Notes: generated from the letters alone by a model not told the origin. A stretch of 64,000 nucleotides of DNA from Raineyella sp. LH-20 (GCF_033110965.1 NZ_CP137003.1:2232001-2296000), one strand, 5' to 3'. Shown: positions 6,855 through 16,721, counted from the first letter of the stretch. Numbers and translations are program-made.

Positions 6855-8894
6855 TCAGCCGAGCTGGGCCAGCGCGGCGGTGAGGTCCGCGGCGGACAGC
6901 GGGGAGCCCTCGATCGTCCGGGCGATCCTTCCCTCGTCGAGGACCAGCACCCGCCGGCAGCTGCGTGCCAGCTCGTCGACGTCGGTGGAGATCAGCAGCA
7001 CCGCGGCGCCGTTCTCGGCGGCGTCGGAGAGCTTGCCCCGCAGCACGGCACGGGCGTCGAAGTCGAGGCCGCGGCCCGGCTCGTTGACGATCAGCACGTC
7101 GGCGTCCTGGGTCATCAGTTCGTCCAGCAGGACCATCTGCTGCTGACCACCCGACAGGGTGGAGCCGGCTTCCTCCGGCTTCACCCCGTGGCGCAGTGCG
7201 CGGCGGCCACGCAGCCGCTTGGTGGCCGAGTGGAGCTTCTCGAGGGCGCCGAGGATGGTCGCGATCCCGTCGACCTCCGATTCGAAGCTGGAGCCGTCGG
7301 CCCATCCGCCGGTCATCATGGCGCGGGCGACGGACCGCTTCCGCTCCTCGCCGGTCTCCTCGTCAGGACCGGCCAGGTAGGCGATCTTCAGCAGGGCGGC
7401 GTCCTCCGCGGACGAGATGGAGCGGTTGTAGCCGTTGATCCGCAACGTCCGGAAGGTGCCGGGGGCACGGCCGTTGAGGGCTCCGACGATCGCATCCTGC
7501 CCGGCCCGGCGCGGCCCGGTGATCCCCAGCACCTCGCCGGAGAAGACGCTGAACGAGATGTCGTGGACGGGGTGACCGCTCGTCCCGGGGGCGTCCAGAC
7601 CGGCCACTTCGAGGACGACCTGCTGGGACTCGTCGACCGACTCGTCGGCGTACGTACGCCCGTCGTCGGAGGCGATCGCGCGTCGACCGCCGCCGACGGG
7701 GGCTGCGGGCGCTGCCGGGCTCGGCGAGGTCGGGGTGGCGGTGGAGGCCGGCTCGGTGAACCAGGCCGGGGTCGTCTCGGCCGCCGGGGCGTCGATCCGG
7801 GCCGGCGCGGCCTTCGTCCAGGTGGTGGTCGGCGCGCTCGGGGTCGCCCACATGGTCGTGGAGGCGGCGACCGGCTGCGAAGCCGCCGGCTGTGAGGGAG
7901 CGACCGGCGCAGGGGACGGTGCGTACGACGTCGACGAGGGCGTGTACGTGGGCGAGAAGGTGTGACCCGGGGTGAACCCGCGGGCCGACTCCGTGTGAGT
8001 CGGCCCGCTGTGGGTCGACTCTGTGTGGGTCGACCCTGTGTGGGTTGGCTCGGCGTGGGGCAGGTCGGTGGGGGAGGGGTCGGTGAGCGGCGGCAGGGCG
8101 CGGGTCGGCGAGGCGGTCTCGGTCTCGGCCTCCTCGACGGCGAACTCTTCGTCCAGCCGGTCGGGGAACCAGGCGCGGCGGGCCGCGCGGGTGCGCATGT
8201 GGGCGGCGATGTCCTCGGCCGACACCTGCCGCGGATCGAGGACCTCGGGGACTCGGCCGTTGCGGACGACGGCGATCCGGGAGGCGACCGCCTGCACCTC
8301 GTGGAGACGGTGGGACACGTACAGCACGGACCGCCCCTGGCGGGTCAGTCGGCTGATGATGAAGTGGAGCTGGTCGATCTCCTTGACGTTCAGCGTCGCC
8401 GCGACTTCGTCCATGATCACCAGTTGGGCGTCCTCGGCCAGCAGCCGGACGGCCTCGACGAGGCCCTGCTCGGCGTGGGCGAGCTCGCCCAGCGGAGTGT
8501 CCGGGTCGAGGCCTACGGCGGCGTCGTCGAGCAGCCACTGGGCCGGCCGGATCAGGGCCCGCTGGGGGCGGTCGGCCTGGTAGGTGTTGCGGAAGATGGC
8601 GCGGGCGACCGTCAGCGTCGGGTCCAGGCTGAAGTCCTGCTGGATGATGCCGACTCCGCGCGACTGCGCGTCGGTGGCGTCCTTGGGCCAGTACGGCGCG
8701 TTGTTCAGGCGCATCGTCCCACCGTCGGCCTGCAGCAGACCGGAGAAGACCGACATCAGTGTGGACTTGCCGGCGCCGTTCTCACCGACGATGCCGACGA
8801 CTTCGCCACGCCCCACTGACAAGTCGACACCGTCGAGGACGCGATTGCTGCCGTAGGACTTGGTGATGCCGACGATGTCGAGGAGCGTGTCCAC
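6855..8894 (-). CDS. Orphan double ABC ATPase of the RbsA/MglA sugar-transporter type with a long disordered linker
   Basis: 679 aa against about 500 in RbsA. Domain 1 has an intact Walker A (GENGAGKST, 37-45), but its signature is LGELAHAEQ (135-143) rather than LSGGQ-like, and Walker B is IMDEVAATL where MDEPT is usual. A linker of about 170 residues (about 255-425) is rich in Pro, Thr, Ser and Ala and includes a His-Thr repeat (THTGSTHTESTHSGPTHTES). Domain 2 has a degenerate P-loop (GITGPRRAGQDA, 457-468) but a good LSGGQQQM (580-587) and VNEPGRGLD. No permease or solute-binding protein is adjacent. It may serve a distant transporter or have a regulatory role. Confidence 0.82.
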   Translation of the reverse strand: MDTLLDIVGITKSYGSNRVLDGVDLSVGRGEVVGIVGENGAGKSTLMSVFSGLLQADGGTMRLNNAPYWPKDATDAQSRGVGIIQQDFSLDPTLTVARAIFRNTYQADRPQRALIRPAQWLLDDAAVGLDPDTPLGELAHAEQGLVEAVRLLAEDAQLVIMDEVAATLNVKEIDQLHFIISRLTRQGRSVLYVSHRLHEVQAVASRIAVVRNGRVPEVLDPRQVSAEDIAAHMRTRAARRAWFPDRLDEEFAVEEAETETASPTRALPPLTDPSPTDLPHAEPTHTGSTHTESTHSGPTHTESARGFTPGHTFSPTYTPSSTSYAPSPAPVAPSQPAASQPVAASTTMWATPSAPTTTWTKAAPARIDAPAAETTPAWFTEPASTATPTSPSPAAPAAPVGGGRRAIASDDGRTYADESVDESQQVVLEVAGLDAPGTSGHPVHDISFSVFSGEVLGITGPRRAGQDAIVGALNGRAPGTFRTLRINGYNRSISSAEDAALLKIAYLAGPDEETGEERKRSVARAMMTGGWADGSSFESEVDGIATILGALEKLHSATKRLRGRRALRHGVKPEEAGSTLSGGQQQMVLLDELMTQDADVLIVNEPGRGLDFDARAVLRGKLSDAAENGAAVLLISTDVDELARSCRRVLVLDEGRIARTIEGSPLSAADLTAALAQLG

Positions 8895-8982
8895 GCGTTG
8901 TCCTCCTGGGGAAGCTGGATGCCTGGGGCGGGTCGGGGTGCTCCGATGCGCGCCGGGCCCAATCTAGTCGACTCGGCCCGGG

Positions 8983-9864
8983 TCAGCGATCCCCGGCCGG
9001 GTGGTCGGCGACCGTCAGCACCTCGGCACCGTCGTCGGTGACGACGAGGGTCTGTTCGAACTGGGCACAGACGCTGCCGTCTTTGGTCAGGACGGTCCAT
9101 CCGTCGTCCCATTGGTACCAGTCGTAGCTGCCCAGCGTGATCATCGGCTCGATGGTGAACGTCATCCCCGGCTCCATCACGGTGGTGGCGAACGGTGAGT
9201 CATAGTGCGGGATGACCAGGCCGGAGTGGAAGGCGGTGTGCACGCCGTGGCCGGTGTAGTCGCGGACCACCCCGTAGCCGAACCGCTTGGCGTACTTCTC
9301 GATCGCCAGGCCGATCACGTTGATCCGGCGTCCCGGCTTCACCACCTTGATCGCTCGGTCCATCGCCTCCTTCGTACGGTCGACCAGGTCGACCACCTCG
9401 GGGGCGACGTCACCGCAGAGGAAGGTGTAGCAGTTGTCGCCGTGCACGCCGTTCTTGTACGCGGTGACGTCGATCTTGACGATGTCACCGTCCTCCAGCG
9501 GTCGCTGGTCGGGGATGCCGTGGCAGATCACCTCGTTGACCGAGGTGCAGATCGCCTTGGGGAAGCCCCGGTAGTTGAGCGCCGACGGGTAGGCGCCGTG
9601 GTCGCACATGTACTCGTGGGCGATCCGGTCCAGCGTGTCGGTGGTGACCCCGGGGGCGACCGCGCGGCCTGCCTCGTGCATGGCGTTCGCGGCGATCCGG
9701 CTGACCTCGCGCATCTTCTCGATGGTCTCGGCGCTCTGCACGTCGGAGCCCGTGTAGACGTCGATCGTGGGGTCGTCCTTCGCCTTGGCGGCGTACTCGG
9801 GACGGTCGATGCCGGCCGGCACATGAAGGACTGGGGTCACGGGGAACTGCTTCACGGGCGTCAC
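8983..9864 (-). CDS. map: Type I methionine aminopeptidase
   Basis: 293 aa from GTG 9864. It removes the N-terminal Met from nascent proteins. All five metal ligands and the active-site His are visible in the pita-bread fold: [24 protein letters not shown] (two Asp), TGHGVH, TIEPM and FEQTLVV. An N-terminal extension of about 40 residues before [15 protein letters not shown] resembles the actinobacterial MapB (Rv2861c) class rather than the short E. coli enzyme. It reads away from the small gene at 10032. The longer open frame upstream is not needed. Confidence 0.95.
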   Translation of the reverse strand: MTPVKQFPVTPVLHVPAGIDRPEYAAKAKDDPTIDVYTGSDVQSAETIEKMREVSRIAANAMHEAGRAVAPGVTTDTLDRIAHEYMCDHGAYPSALNYRGFPKAICTSVNEVICHGIPDQRPLEDGDIVKIDVTAYKNGVHGDNCYTFLCGDVAPEVVDLVDRTKEAMDRAIKVVKPGRRINVIGLAIEKYAKRFGYGVVRDYTGHGVHTAFHSGLVIPHYDSPFATTVMEPGMTFTIEPMITLGSYDWYQWDDGWTVLTKDGSVCAQFEQTLVVTDDGAEVLTVADHPAGDR

Positions 9865-10031
9865 GTGGGACAGGGTACTCGGCTGGTCGGCGGCATCCGG
9901 GGCCTCGCTGCGGCCGACCGGCGGGTGTTCGGGGTGGGGTCGGCGTCGACGCGACACGCCGGGCGGGACCCGGTGGGATGCTGGAGACAACGGCACGTCG
10001 ACGCGCCGTCACCCGTCGTCAGGAGGGCACC

Positions 10032-10244
10032 GTGACCGAGGTGGAGGACACCTGGTGGTACTGCATGAAGCACCACGCGGTGGAACGTTACGAGGGATGC
10101 CGCTCGGCCGACCGGCTCGGTCCGTACTCGACGCGCGATGAGGCGGTCCATGCGCTCGAACGTGTCCAGGAGCGCAACGAGGCCTGGGACGAGGACCCGC
10201 GCTGGAACGACGAAGAGGACGAGGACGAGCGCGGCGACCGGTAG
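10032..10244 (+). CDS. Small conserved actinobacterial protein, acidic C-terminus
   Basis: 70 aa from GTG 10032, with AGGAGGG (10021-10027) as ribosome-binding site. The sequence WWYCMKHHAVERYEGCRSADRL followed by GPYSTRDEAVHALERV and RNEAWDEDPRWND is a pattern I associate with a small hypothetical family found in Propionibacteriaceae and other Actinobacteria. One Cys pair could be metal-binding or chance. The function is unknown. The tail DEEDEDERGDR is highly acidic. Confidence 0.75.
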   Translation: MTEVEDTWWYCMKHHAVERYEGCRSADRLGPYSTRDEAVHALERVQERNEAWDEDPRWNDEEDEDERGDR

Positions 10245-10252
10245 CTGGGCGG

Positions 10253-11152
10253 TCAGCGGCGCCAGGGATCGTCCGACCCACCGGTCTGCGGGGCGTACGT
10301 CTGCCGGTCGTACGACTGTGGGCCCTGTGCCGGCGGGGCGTACGACTGCCCCGGATAGGACTGCGGGATGTGCGGTTGCTGTGCGTACTGCTTGGACGGG
10401 TACTGCTCGGGTGGGTACTGCTGAGGCGCCTGCGGTTGCCGGGCGTACGTCTGCGGGGCCGGTGGCTGTCGGGCGTACGGCGCCGGGGCGCCGGACGGGG
10501 ACGGATAGCCGACGCCCTGCCGGTCGGTGGCCGCCGGATCGGGAGGTGGGGTGTCGCGGATGGCCGGCATCTGGATGGTCGAGGCGGAGTCCTCGTCCCA
10601 CTGACCGACGGAGACCAGTGCCAGGCCGCCACCCAGCGGGACCACGCGCGGGTCGCTGATCGGCGGTGACTGTGGTGACGGCGGTTCGGGGCGGACCGGG
10701 GCGCTCTGGCCAGGTCTCGACGCGGGGGCCGGTGACGCCGGACCTGCAGCCGCCGCTGCGGTGGACCCGGACCACGAGGGGCCCGAGGATCGGCGGGCCG
10801 TGGTGACACCTGGGTAGGCGGTCGGTGCCGGTCGTGCGGAGGGCGCCGGTCGTGCGGAGGGCGCCGGTCGTGCGGAGGGCGCCGGTCGTGCGGAGGGCGC
10901 CGGTCGTGCGGAGGGCACCGGAGACGCAGAAGGTGGCGGGTAGCCGGCCTGCGCCGGGTAGGGCGGTGCCGGTCGGTAGCCGGCGGGGACCGGGGTCGCC
11001 GATGTCGAGGGGCGCGGGAACGTCGTGGCATGAAGCGCCCACGGCCCGACCACCGTCTCCCGGCCGCGGGCCTGGGGACGAGGCAGCACGGCCCATGGCG
11101 CGGGACGATCGTCCCGGCTGTGGCTCCATCCCGGAAGGCGCCTCTGGATCAC
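10253..11152 (-). CDS. Proline/glutamine-rich low-complexity protein
   Basis: 299 aa from GTG 11152. More than two thirds is Pro/Ala/Ser/Gln/Tyr-rich, with (RPAPSA)n repeats in the N-terminal half and QxYxPxQ repeats in the C-terminal half. The one ordered-looking island is DPRVVPLGGGLALVSVGQW in the middle. No signal peptide or membrane segment is visible, so it may be a cytoplasmic scaffold or simply fast-evolving. The GC pattern by codon position fits coding on this strand. The function cannot be inferred. Confidence 0.6.
   Translation of the reverse strand: MIQRRLPGWSHSRDDRPAPWAVLPRPQARGRETVVGPWALHATTFPRPSTSATPVPAGYRPAPPYPAQAGYPPPSASPVPSARPAPSARPAPSARPAPSARPAPSARPAPTAYPGVTTARRSSGPSWSGSTAAAAAGPASPAPASRPGQSAPVRPEPPSPQSPPISDPRVVPLGGGLALVSVGQWDEDSASTIQMPAIRDTPPPDPAATDRQGVGYPSPSGAPAPYARQPPAPQTYARQPQAPQQYPPEQYPSKQYAQQPHIPQSYPGQSYAPPAQGPQSYDRQTYAPQTGGSDDPWRR
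10831..10920. repeat. 18-bp tandem repeat, five units
   Basis: Unit GTCGTGCGGAGGGCGCCG, five contiguous copies; the last has CA for CG at one step. It encodes RPAPSA repeats of the Pro-rich protein on the minus strand. The length is a multiple of three, so copy-number change would keep the frame. Confidence 0.95.
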
Positions 11153-11253
11153 AGCACGACTCTACCCGGGGACCTCCCCCGGGGGTCTCCGGGCAGCCGG
11201 CCGGACCGTTCTCCGGCATGCCGCATTCCGTTGACCGTCACACCCCGCAGGTC

Positions 11254-11269
11254 GTCACACCGCTGAAAC
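11254..11269 (+). promoter_or_regulatory. Possible GlnR half-operator upstream of glnA2
   Basis: GTCAC, six bases, GAAAC (11254-11258 and 11265-11269) fits the published GlnR unit gTnAC-n6-GaAAC exactly. It ends 23 bp before the glnA2 start. Only one strong half is present, unlike the full array before glnA1, so binding would be weaker. Confidence 0.4.
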
Positions 11270-11292
11270 ACAATTAGCGGCAGACTGTCAGC

Positions 11293-12630
11293 ATGGACAA
11301 GCAGACCGAGTACGTGCTTCGTTCGCTCGAGGAGCGCGACGTCCGATTCGTCCGACTCTGGTTCACGGACGTGTTGGGGTTCCTGAAGTCCGTCGCCATC
11401 GCACCCGCCGAATTGGAGGGGGCGTTCGACGAGGGGATCGGTTTCGACGGATCAGCCGTCGAAGGCTTCGCCCGGGTCTACGAGTCCGACATGGTCGCCC
11501 ACCCCGACCCCTCGACCTTCCAGCTGCTGCCGTGGCGCGAGGAGGCCGGTGGGACCGCTCGGATGTTCTGCGACATTCGCCACCCCGACGGGTCACCGTC
11601 GTGGGCCGACCCCCGCTACGTGCTCAAGCGTGCCCTGTCCCGTGCCTCGGACATGGGCTACACGTTCTACTGCCACCCTGAGATCGAGTTCTTCCTGATC
11701 GAGGCCGACCGCCAGCCGGGCCGGGAACCGACGCCGATCGACCACTCCGGCTACTTCGACCACACCGCGCAGCCCCAGGGCACCGACTTCCGGCGGGCCG
11801 CGATCACCATGCTCGAGCAGATGGGCATCTCGGTCGAGTTCTCCCACCATGAGGCGGGGGCGGGACAGCAGGAGATCGACCTGCGCTACGCCGATGCGCT
11901 GTCGATGGCCGACAACATCATGACCTTCCGGGTGGTGGTGAAGGAGGTGGCGATGAGCAAGGGTGTCCGGGCGACGTTCATGCCCAAGCCCTTCACCGAG
12001 GAGCCCGGATCGGGGATGCACACCCACATGTCGCTGTTCGAGGGGGACAACAACGTCTTCCACGACGCCTCGGCGGAGTACAACCTGTCCAAGACCGGCC
12101 GGCACTTCATCGCCGGCCTGCTGGCGCACGCCGCCGAGATCACCGCCGTCACCAACCAGTGGGTCAACTCCTACAAGCGGCTGGTGCACGGCGACGAGGC
12201 CCCGTCGTTCATCAGCTGGGGACGCAACAACCGGTCGGCACTGGTCCGGGTGCCGATGTACAAGCCGACGAAGGGCAGCTCCGCCCGGGTCGAGCTGCGC
12301 TCCATCGACTCGGCGGCGAACCCCTACCTGGCGTACGCCCTGACGCTGGCGGCCGGCCTGGACGGCATCGAACGGGAGCTCGAACTGCCCCCGGAGGCCG
12401 AGGACGACGTGTCGTCGCTGACCGCCCGGGAGCGTCGGATGCTCGGCATCAGGACCCTGCCGCGCAGCCTGGAGGAGGCCATCGAGGTGATGGAGGGCTC
12501 CGAGCTCGTCGCCGATACGCTCGGCACCCACGTGCACGAGTTCTTCCTGCGCAACAAGCGTGCGGAGTTCGATGCCTACCGACACCGGGTGACCGCGTTC
12601 GAACTCGACACGATGCTGCCCAACCTCTGA
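11293..12630 (+). CDS. glnA2: Glutamine synthetase, GSI-alpha type (GlnA2-like)
   Basis: 445 aa. Carries the GS beta-grasp domain (VRFVRLWFTDVLGFLKSV) and the catalytic domain with PEIEFFL, the HHEAGAGQQEID metal and ammonium motif, GSGMHTHMSLF and RNNRSALVRVP. Makes glutamine or a related gamma-glutamyl amide from glutamate, an amine and ATP. The Tyr of the adenylylation loop (NLYDLP in GSI-beta) is missing: the matching region reads LELPPEAEDD, so GlnE should not control it. The order glnA2-glnE, with glnA1 further on, matches M. tuberculosis Rv2222c-Rv2221c-Rv2220. In some Streptomyces, GlnA-like enzymes of this class act on polyamines, so the substrate is not certain. Confidence 0.9.
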   Translation: MDKQTEYVLRSLEERDVRFVRLWFTDVLGFLKSVAIAPAELEGAFDEGIGFDGSAVEGFARVYESDMVAHPDPSTFQLLPWREEAGGTARMFCDIRHPDGSPSWADPRYVLKRALSRASDMGYTFYCHPEIEFFLIEADRQPGREPTPIDHSGYFDHTAQPQGTDFRRAAITMLEQMGISVEFSHHEAGAGQQEIDLRYADALSMADNIMTFRVVVKEVAMSKGVRATFMPKPFTEEPGSGMHTHMSLFEGDNNVFHDASAEYNLSKTGRHFIAGLLAHAAEITAVTNQWVNSYKRLVHGDEAPSFISWGRNNRSALVRVPMYKPTKGSSARVELRSIDSAANPYLAYALTLAAGLDGIERELELPPEAEDDVSSLTARERRMLGIRTLPRSLEEAIEVMEGSELVADTLGTHVHEFFLRNKRAEFDAYRHRVTAFELDTMLPNL

Positions 12631-12769
12631 CCGAGCGATACAGACTGAGGCGATACGGCCCGGGCCGAGGCGATACGGCCCCGGCCTCTGCGCCGCCGGG
12701 CCGCTGACCGAGGCCGCACCGCAGCGCTCACCAGCTGCCCGGTCGCTCCGCTGTCCGTCCCGACGGGGC

Positions 12770-13597
12770 TCAGCTGACCAGCGGCAGCAGGGGCGACAGG
12801 TCGGTGCGCAGCCCGGACGCGACGATGGCGTGCTCGGCCACAGCCTCGCCCCAGTCCCGACGGCCGGTCATCACCCGGAGGAACGTCGTCGGGTCGGTCT
12901 CGATCACGGCCGGCGGCGTGCCGCGGGTGTGAGCGGGCTCGGGGATGACCACCCCACCCGGCGTGGCCCGGGCCGGGTCGCCGATCTGCACCGCCGCGTA
13001 CGGCGGGACGCGCACCTCGATCGCCTTGCCCGGCGCCCGGGCGGCGAGGACGTCCGCCAGGGCTCGGGTCGCGGTCGCGGTGGCGTCGGACGGCGGGGGC
13101 GTCACGGTCCGGCCGGCCTGCTCCAGCGTGCGTGCCAGGTCGTCGTGGAGGAGCACGATCTCCAGGGCCCGGACCCGCAGGTAGTCGAGCAGGCTGAGCT
13201 GGCCGGCGCCGGTCCCGACCAGTGGGGGCAGGTCGCCGGCGCCCAGCAGGGCGAGGACGTCCGCGATGACGGCGACGAGCTGGGGAGCCAGCACCGTGCC
13301 CGGGTCGCTGCCCGCAGTGTCCACCGCCAGCTCGTAGCGGCGCTGCGTCGTCGAGGTCAGGTGTGCGGCATAGCGTTCCAGGGTGACCGGGCGGGTCGCC
13401 GCGGGGCACTGCAGCTGGGTGACGACCTGGGTCAGCCGCCACAGCGACCCCGCGCACAGCAGGCGTACGTCCCAGCCGGGCCGGACCGCGGGCAGCAGGT
13501 GGTCGGCCGGTTCGAGTCCGGCGACGACGTCCTGCACGCTCCGCAACGCTGCGGCGAGGGTGTGCCGCAGCTTCTCGGTCTGGCGCTGGGTCTTCAT
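12770..13597 (-). CDS. MDMPI-N/sterol-carrier-like family protein
   Basis: 275 aa from ATG 13597. The N-terminal half (PADHLLPAVRPGWDVRLL, then YLRVRALEIVLLHDDLA) has the DinB-like helical bundle of the mycothiol-dependent maleylpyruvate isomerase family, whose His-bearing helix 'R..E...H.DDL' is visible. The C-terminal half (RVPPYAAVQIGDP, PTTFLRVMTGR) looks like an SCP2-type domain. Proteins with this pairing are common in Actinobacteria; a mycothiol-linked or lipid-binding role is inferred. It is convergent with glnA2 and divergent from glnE. Confidence 0.7.
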   Translation of the reverse strand: MKTQRQTEKLRHTLAAALRSVQDVVAGLEPADHLLPAVRPGWDVRLLCAGSLWRLTQVVTQLQCPAATRPVTLERYAAHLTSTTQRRYELAVDTAGSDPGTVLAPQLVAVIADVLALLGAGDLPPLVGTGAGQLSLLDYLRVRALEIVLLHDDLARTLEQAGRTVTPPPSDATATATRALADVLAARAPGKAIEVRVPPYAAVQIGDPARATPGGVVIPEPAHTRGTPPAVIETDPTTFLRVMTGRRDWGEAVAEHAIVASGLRTDLSPLLPLVS

Positions 13598-13757
13598 CGT
13601 CGATGCCACCCGATCGACGCTACCGTGGCCGAGTGTCGGTCGTGTGGCGATGCGGAAAACGAGGGTCGAACGAGTGCCGTCCGGCGGTGCGTCGGCACGC
13701 GGGAGGGCGTGCGGCACGTCGCCGTCCGGCGGGGCGAGGGGACGTACGATGCGAGGC

Positions 13758-16721
13758 ATGGATCGGCTGGAGACGAGGGTGGGACGGCTGGCGCGGCTCG
13801 GCTTCGCCGAGGCGGGCCGCGCCGAGAAGCTGCTCAGTGCCTGGCCCCACGGTGCGGACGCCTGCATCGACCTGCTGGCCGACGCGGCCGATCCCGACCT
13901 CGCGCTGACCGGACTGCACCGTCTGGTCGAGGAGGACCCCGATCTGCCCGAGCGGATGACGGACGATCCGGACCTGGCCCGGCGCCTCATCCAGGTGCTC
14001 GGCGCCAGCCTCGGGCTGCAGCTCCACCTGATCCGGTTCCCCGGCGACATCGGCGAGTTGGCCGGCCGACTGGAGCGTACGCCCGCCGCCGCGCTGCGAG
14101 CGGATCTGCTGTCCGCCGTCGGCGCCGACGAAGGGGCGGTGGCCCCGGTCGCTGACCGGCTGAGCGGCGACGAACTGCGGATCGCCTACCATCGGGCGCT
14201 GCTGCGGATCGCTGCCCGCGACCTGTGCGCCACGGACCCGAGTGCCGTCCAGCCGTCGGTCTCCGCGGAACTGGCCGACCTTGCCGACGCGGTGCTGGAG
14301 TCTGCGCTGGCCATCGGGCGCGGAGAGATCGGCGCCGAGGAGTCCGCTCGGATCCGGCTCGCCGTGATCGCCCTCGGCAAGACCGGCGCCCGGGAGCTCA
14401 ACTACGTTTCCGACGTCGACGTGCTGTACGTCGTCGAGCCGGTCTGTGACGCCGCCGGTGCCCCGCTGGTCGGCGGCGACGCCCTGGCGACGCTGGGGAC
14501 GAAGCTGGCGTCGGCGTTGCAGCGAGTGTGCTCGGCCCACTCGGGGGTCGGCACCATCTGGCCGGTCGACGCGGCGTTGCGGCCGGAGGGCAAGGCGGGG
14601 CCGCTGGTCCGTACGTTGGCGAGCCACCGCACCTACTACCAGAAGTGGGCCAAGGCGTGGGAGTTCCAGGCCATGCTCAAGGCCCGTCCGGCCGCCGGTG
14701 ACCTGCCGCTCGGGCAGGCCTTCGTCGATCTGGTCGCGCCGATGGTGTGGCAGGTCGGTGGCCGCGAGGGCTTCGTCCACGAGGTGCAGGCGATGCGCAA
14801 GCGGGTCGTCCGCCTCATCCCCGCCAAGGAGCAGGGCCGGCAGATCAAGCTCGGCGAAGGGGGCCTGCGCGACACCGAGTTCACCGTTCAGTTGCTCGAG
14901 TTGGTGCACGGGCGGGTCGACGACAGGGTCCGCCAGGCAGGCACCCTGTCCGGCCTGGAGGCGCTGGTCGAGCACGGCTACGTTGGGCGCGAGGACGGCG
15001 CGGAGATGGCGGCGGCCTACCGGTTCCAGCGCACCATGGAGCATCGGGTGCAGCTCTACAAACTGCGACGTACGCACCTGATCCCCGAGGACGAGGCGGA
15101 CCTGCGCCGCCTGGGCCGGTCCCTCGGGTTCCGCCGTAATCCGGCCGAGGAGGTCGTTCGGGCGTGGCGGGAGAGCACTCGCCAGGTGATCGGACTGCAC
15201 CAGCGGGTGTTCTACTCCCCGCTCCTGGAGGCGGTGTCGCGGATCGCCACCGAGGAGTTGCGGCTCACCGCGGATGAGGCCGAGGACCGGCTGCGCGGTC
15301 TCGGCTACGCCGATCCGCGGGCGGCGCTGGCGCACCTGGCGGCGCTCACCCAGGGGATGACCCGGCAGGCCGAGATCCAGCGCCAGATCCTGCCGGCGAT
15401 GCTCGGCTGGTTCGCCGACGGTCCCAACCCGGACGCCGGGCTGCTGGCGTTCCGCAAGGTCTCCGAGGGGCTCGGCCGGACCTCCTGGTATCTGCGGGCG
15501 CTGCGGGACCGCGGCGCGACGGCCGAACGCCTGGCGCTGATCCTGTCGACCAGCCGCTACGCCACCGACATGCTGTTGCGCTCGCCGCAGTCGGTGCAGA
15601 TGCTCGCCGACGAGGCCGAGGAGCTGCCCCGGCCGTTGGAGAAGCTGGTCGCCGACTTCACCGCGACGGCGCTGCGCCACGACGACGCCCGGTCGGCGGC
15701 GGATGCGATCCGGGCATTGCGGCGGGCCGAACTGCTGCGGGTGTCGATGGCCGACATCCTGCACCGGATCGACGTCGAGGATGTCGGTGACGCCCTGTCC
15801 ACGGTGGCCGCAGCCACGCTGGAGGCGACCCTGCAGGTGGTCGCCCGGGAGGCTGCGGAACGCGGCGAGCCGCTCCCGGCGATCGCGGTGATGGCGATGG
15901 GCCGGTGGGGCGGCGGTGAGATGTCGTACGCCTCCGACGCCGACTGCATGTTCGTCATGGAGGACACCGACGACCCTGAACTGCAACGGCGCGCGATCGC
16001 GGCGATCACCCGGCTGCGGGAGGTGTTGCGCCGGCCCGGCGCCGATCCGGCGCTGGAGATCGACGCCGACCTGCGTCCGGAGGGCAAAGGCGGGCCGATG
16101 GTCCGCTCGCTGGAGTCCTTCCGCGCCTACTACCACCGGTGGTCGTCCACCTGGGAGGCGCAGGCGCTGGTCCGGTGCGCCGTCGGTGCGGGTGATCTCG
16201 CACTCGGCGAACGGCTGCTCGCCGAGATCGCGCCGTTGCGCTGGCCGGAGGGCGGGCTGACCGAGGCCCAGGTGCGCGAGATCCGTCGGCTCAAGGCCAG
16301 GATGGAGGCCGAGCGGCTGCCGCGCGGCGTCGAGCGGTCACGGCACACCAAGCTGGGTCCCGGCGGTCTCAGTGACGTCGAGTGGGTGGTGCAGCTGATC
16401 CAGTTGCAGCACGCGTACGAGCATCCGGAGCTGCGGACCACCCGGACCTTGCCGGCGCTGCGGGCGGAGCGTGACCTCGGGCTGATCAGTGCCGCGGACG
16501 CCGCGGTGCTGGAGGAGGCGTGGCTGTTGGCCAGTCGGATCCGCAACGTCATCATGCTGGTCAGGGGGCGGGCGTCCGACACGCTGCCCACCGACGGGGC
16601 GGACGCGGCGGCGGTGGCGGCGACGATGGGCTTCGAGGGATCGGGCCCGTTGAAGGCGCACTACGGCGAGGTCACCCACCGGGCGCGGGGCGTGGTCGAA
16701 CGGCTGTTCTGGGGCGACTGA
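13758..16721 (+). CDS. glnE: Bifunctional glutamine-synthetase adenylyltransferase/adenylyl-removing enzyme
   Basis: 987 aa from ATG 13758 (an in-frame ATG at 13749 is possible). Two nucleotidyltransferase domains are present: the first around KTGARELNYVSDVDVLYVV, the second around MGRWGGGEMSYASDADCMFV. Each has the paired Asp residues that bind metal and is followed by a HD-like helical domain (KLGEGGLRDTEFTVQLLELV and KLGPGGLSDVEWVVQLIQL). It attaches and removes AMP at the GS tyrosine according to nitrogen state. Its natural target is GlnA1 at 30404-31825, which carries that Tyr. Length and domain order are normal. Confidence 0.96.
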   Translation: MDRLETRVGRLARLGFAEAGRAEKLLSAWPHGADACIDLLADAADPDLALTGLHRLVEEDPDLPERMTDDPDLARRLIQVLGASLGLQLHLIRFPGDIGELAGRLERTPAAALRADLLSAVGADEGAVAPVADRLSGDELRIAYHRALLRIAARDLCATDPSAVQPSVSAELADLADAVLESALAIGRGEIGAEESARIRLAVIALGKTGARELNYVSDVDVLYVVEPVCDAAGAPLVGGDALATLGTKLASALQRVCSAHSGVGTIWPVDAALRPEGKAGPLVRTLASHRTYYQKWAKAWEFQAMLKARPAAGDLPLGQAFVDLVAPMVWQVGGREGFVHEVQAMRKRVVRLIPAKEQGRQIKLGEGGLRDTEFTVQLLELVHGRVDDRVRQAGTLSGLEALVEHGYVGREDGAEMAAAYRFQRTMEHRVQLYKLRRTHLIPEDEADLRRLGRSLGFRRNPAEEVVRAWRESTRQVIGLHQRVFYSPLLEAVSRIATEELRLTADEAEDRLRGLGYADPRAALAHLAALTQGMTRQAEIQRQILPAMLGWFADGPNPDAGLLAFRKVSEGLGRTSWYLRALRDRGATAERLALILSTSRYATDMLLRSPQSVQMLADEAEELPRPLEKLVADFTATALRHDDARSAADAIRALRRAELLRVSMADILHRIDVEDVGDALSTVAAATLEATLQVVAREAAERGEPLPAIAVMAMGRWGGGEMSYASDADCMFVMEDTDDPELQRRAIAAITRLREVLRRPGADPALEIDADLRPEGKGGPMVRSLESFRAYYHRWSSTWEAQALVRCAVGAGDLALGERLLAEIAPLRWPEGGLTEAQVREIRRLKARMEAERLPRGVERSRHTKLGPGGLSDVEWVVQLIQLQHAYEHPELRTTRTLPALRAERDLGLISAADAAVLEEAWLLASRIRNVIMLVRGRASDTLPTDGADAAAVAATMGFEGSGPLKAHYGEVTHRARGVVERLFWGD

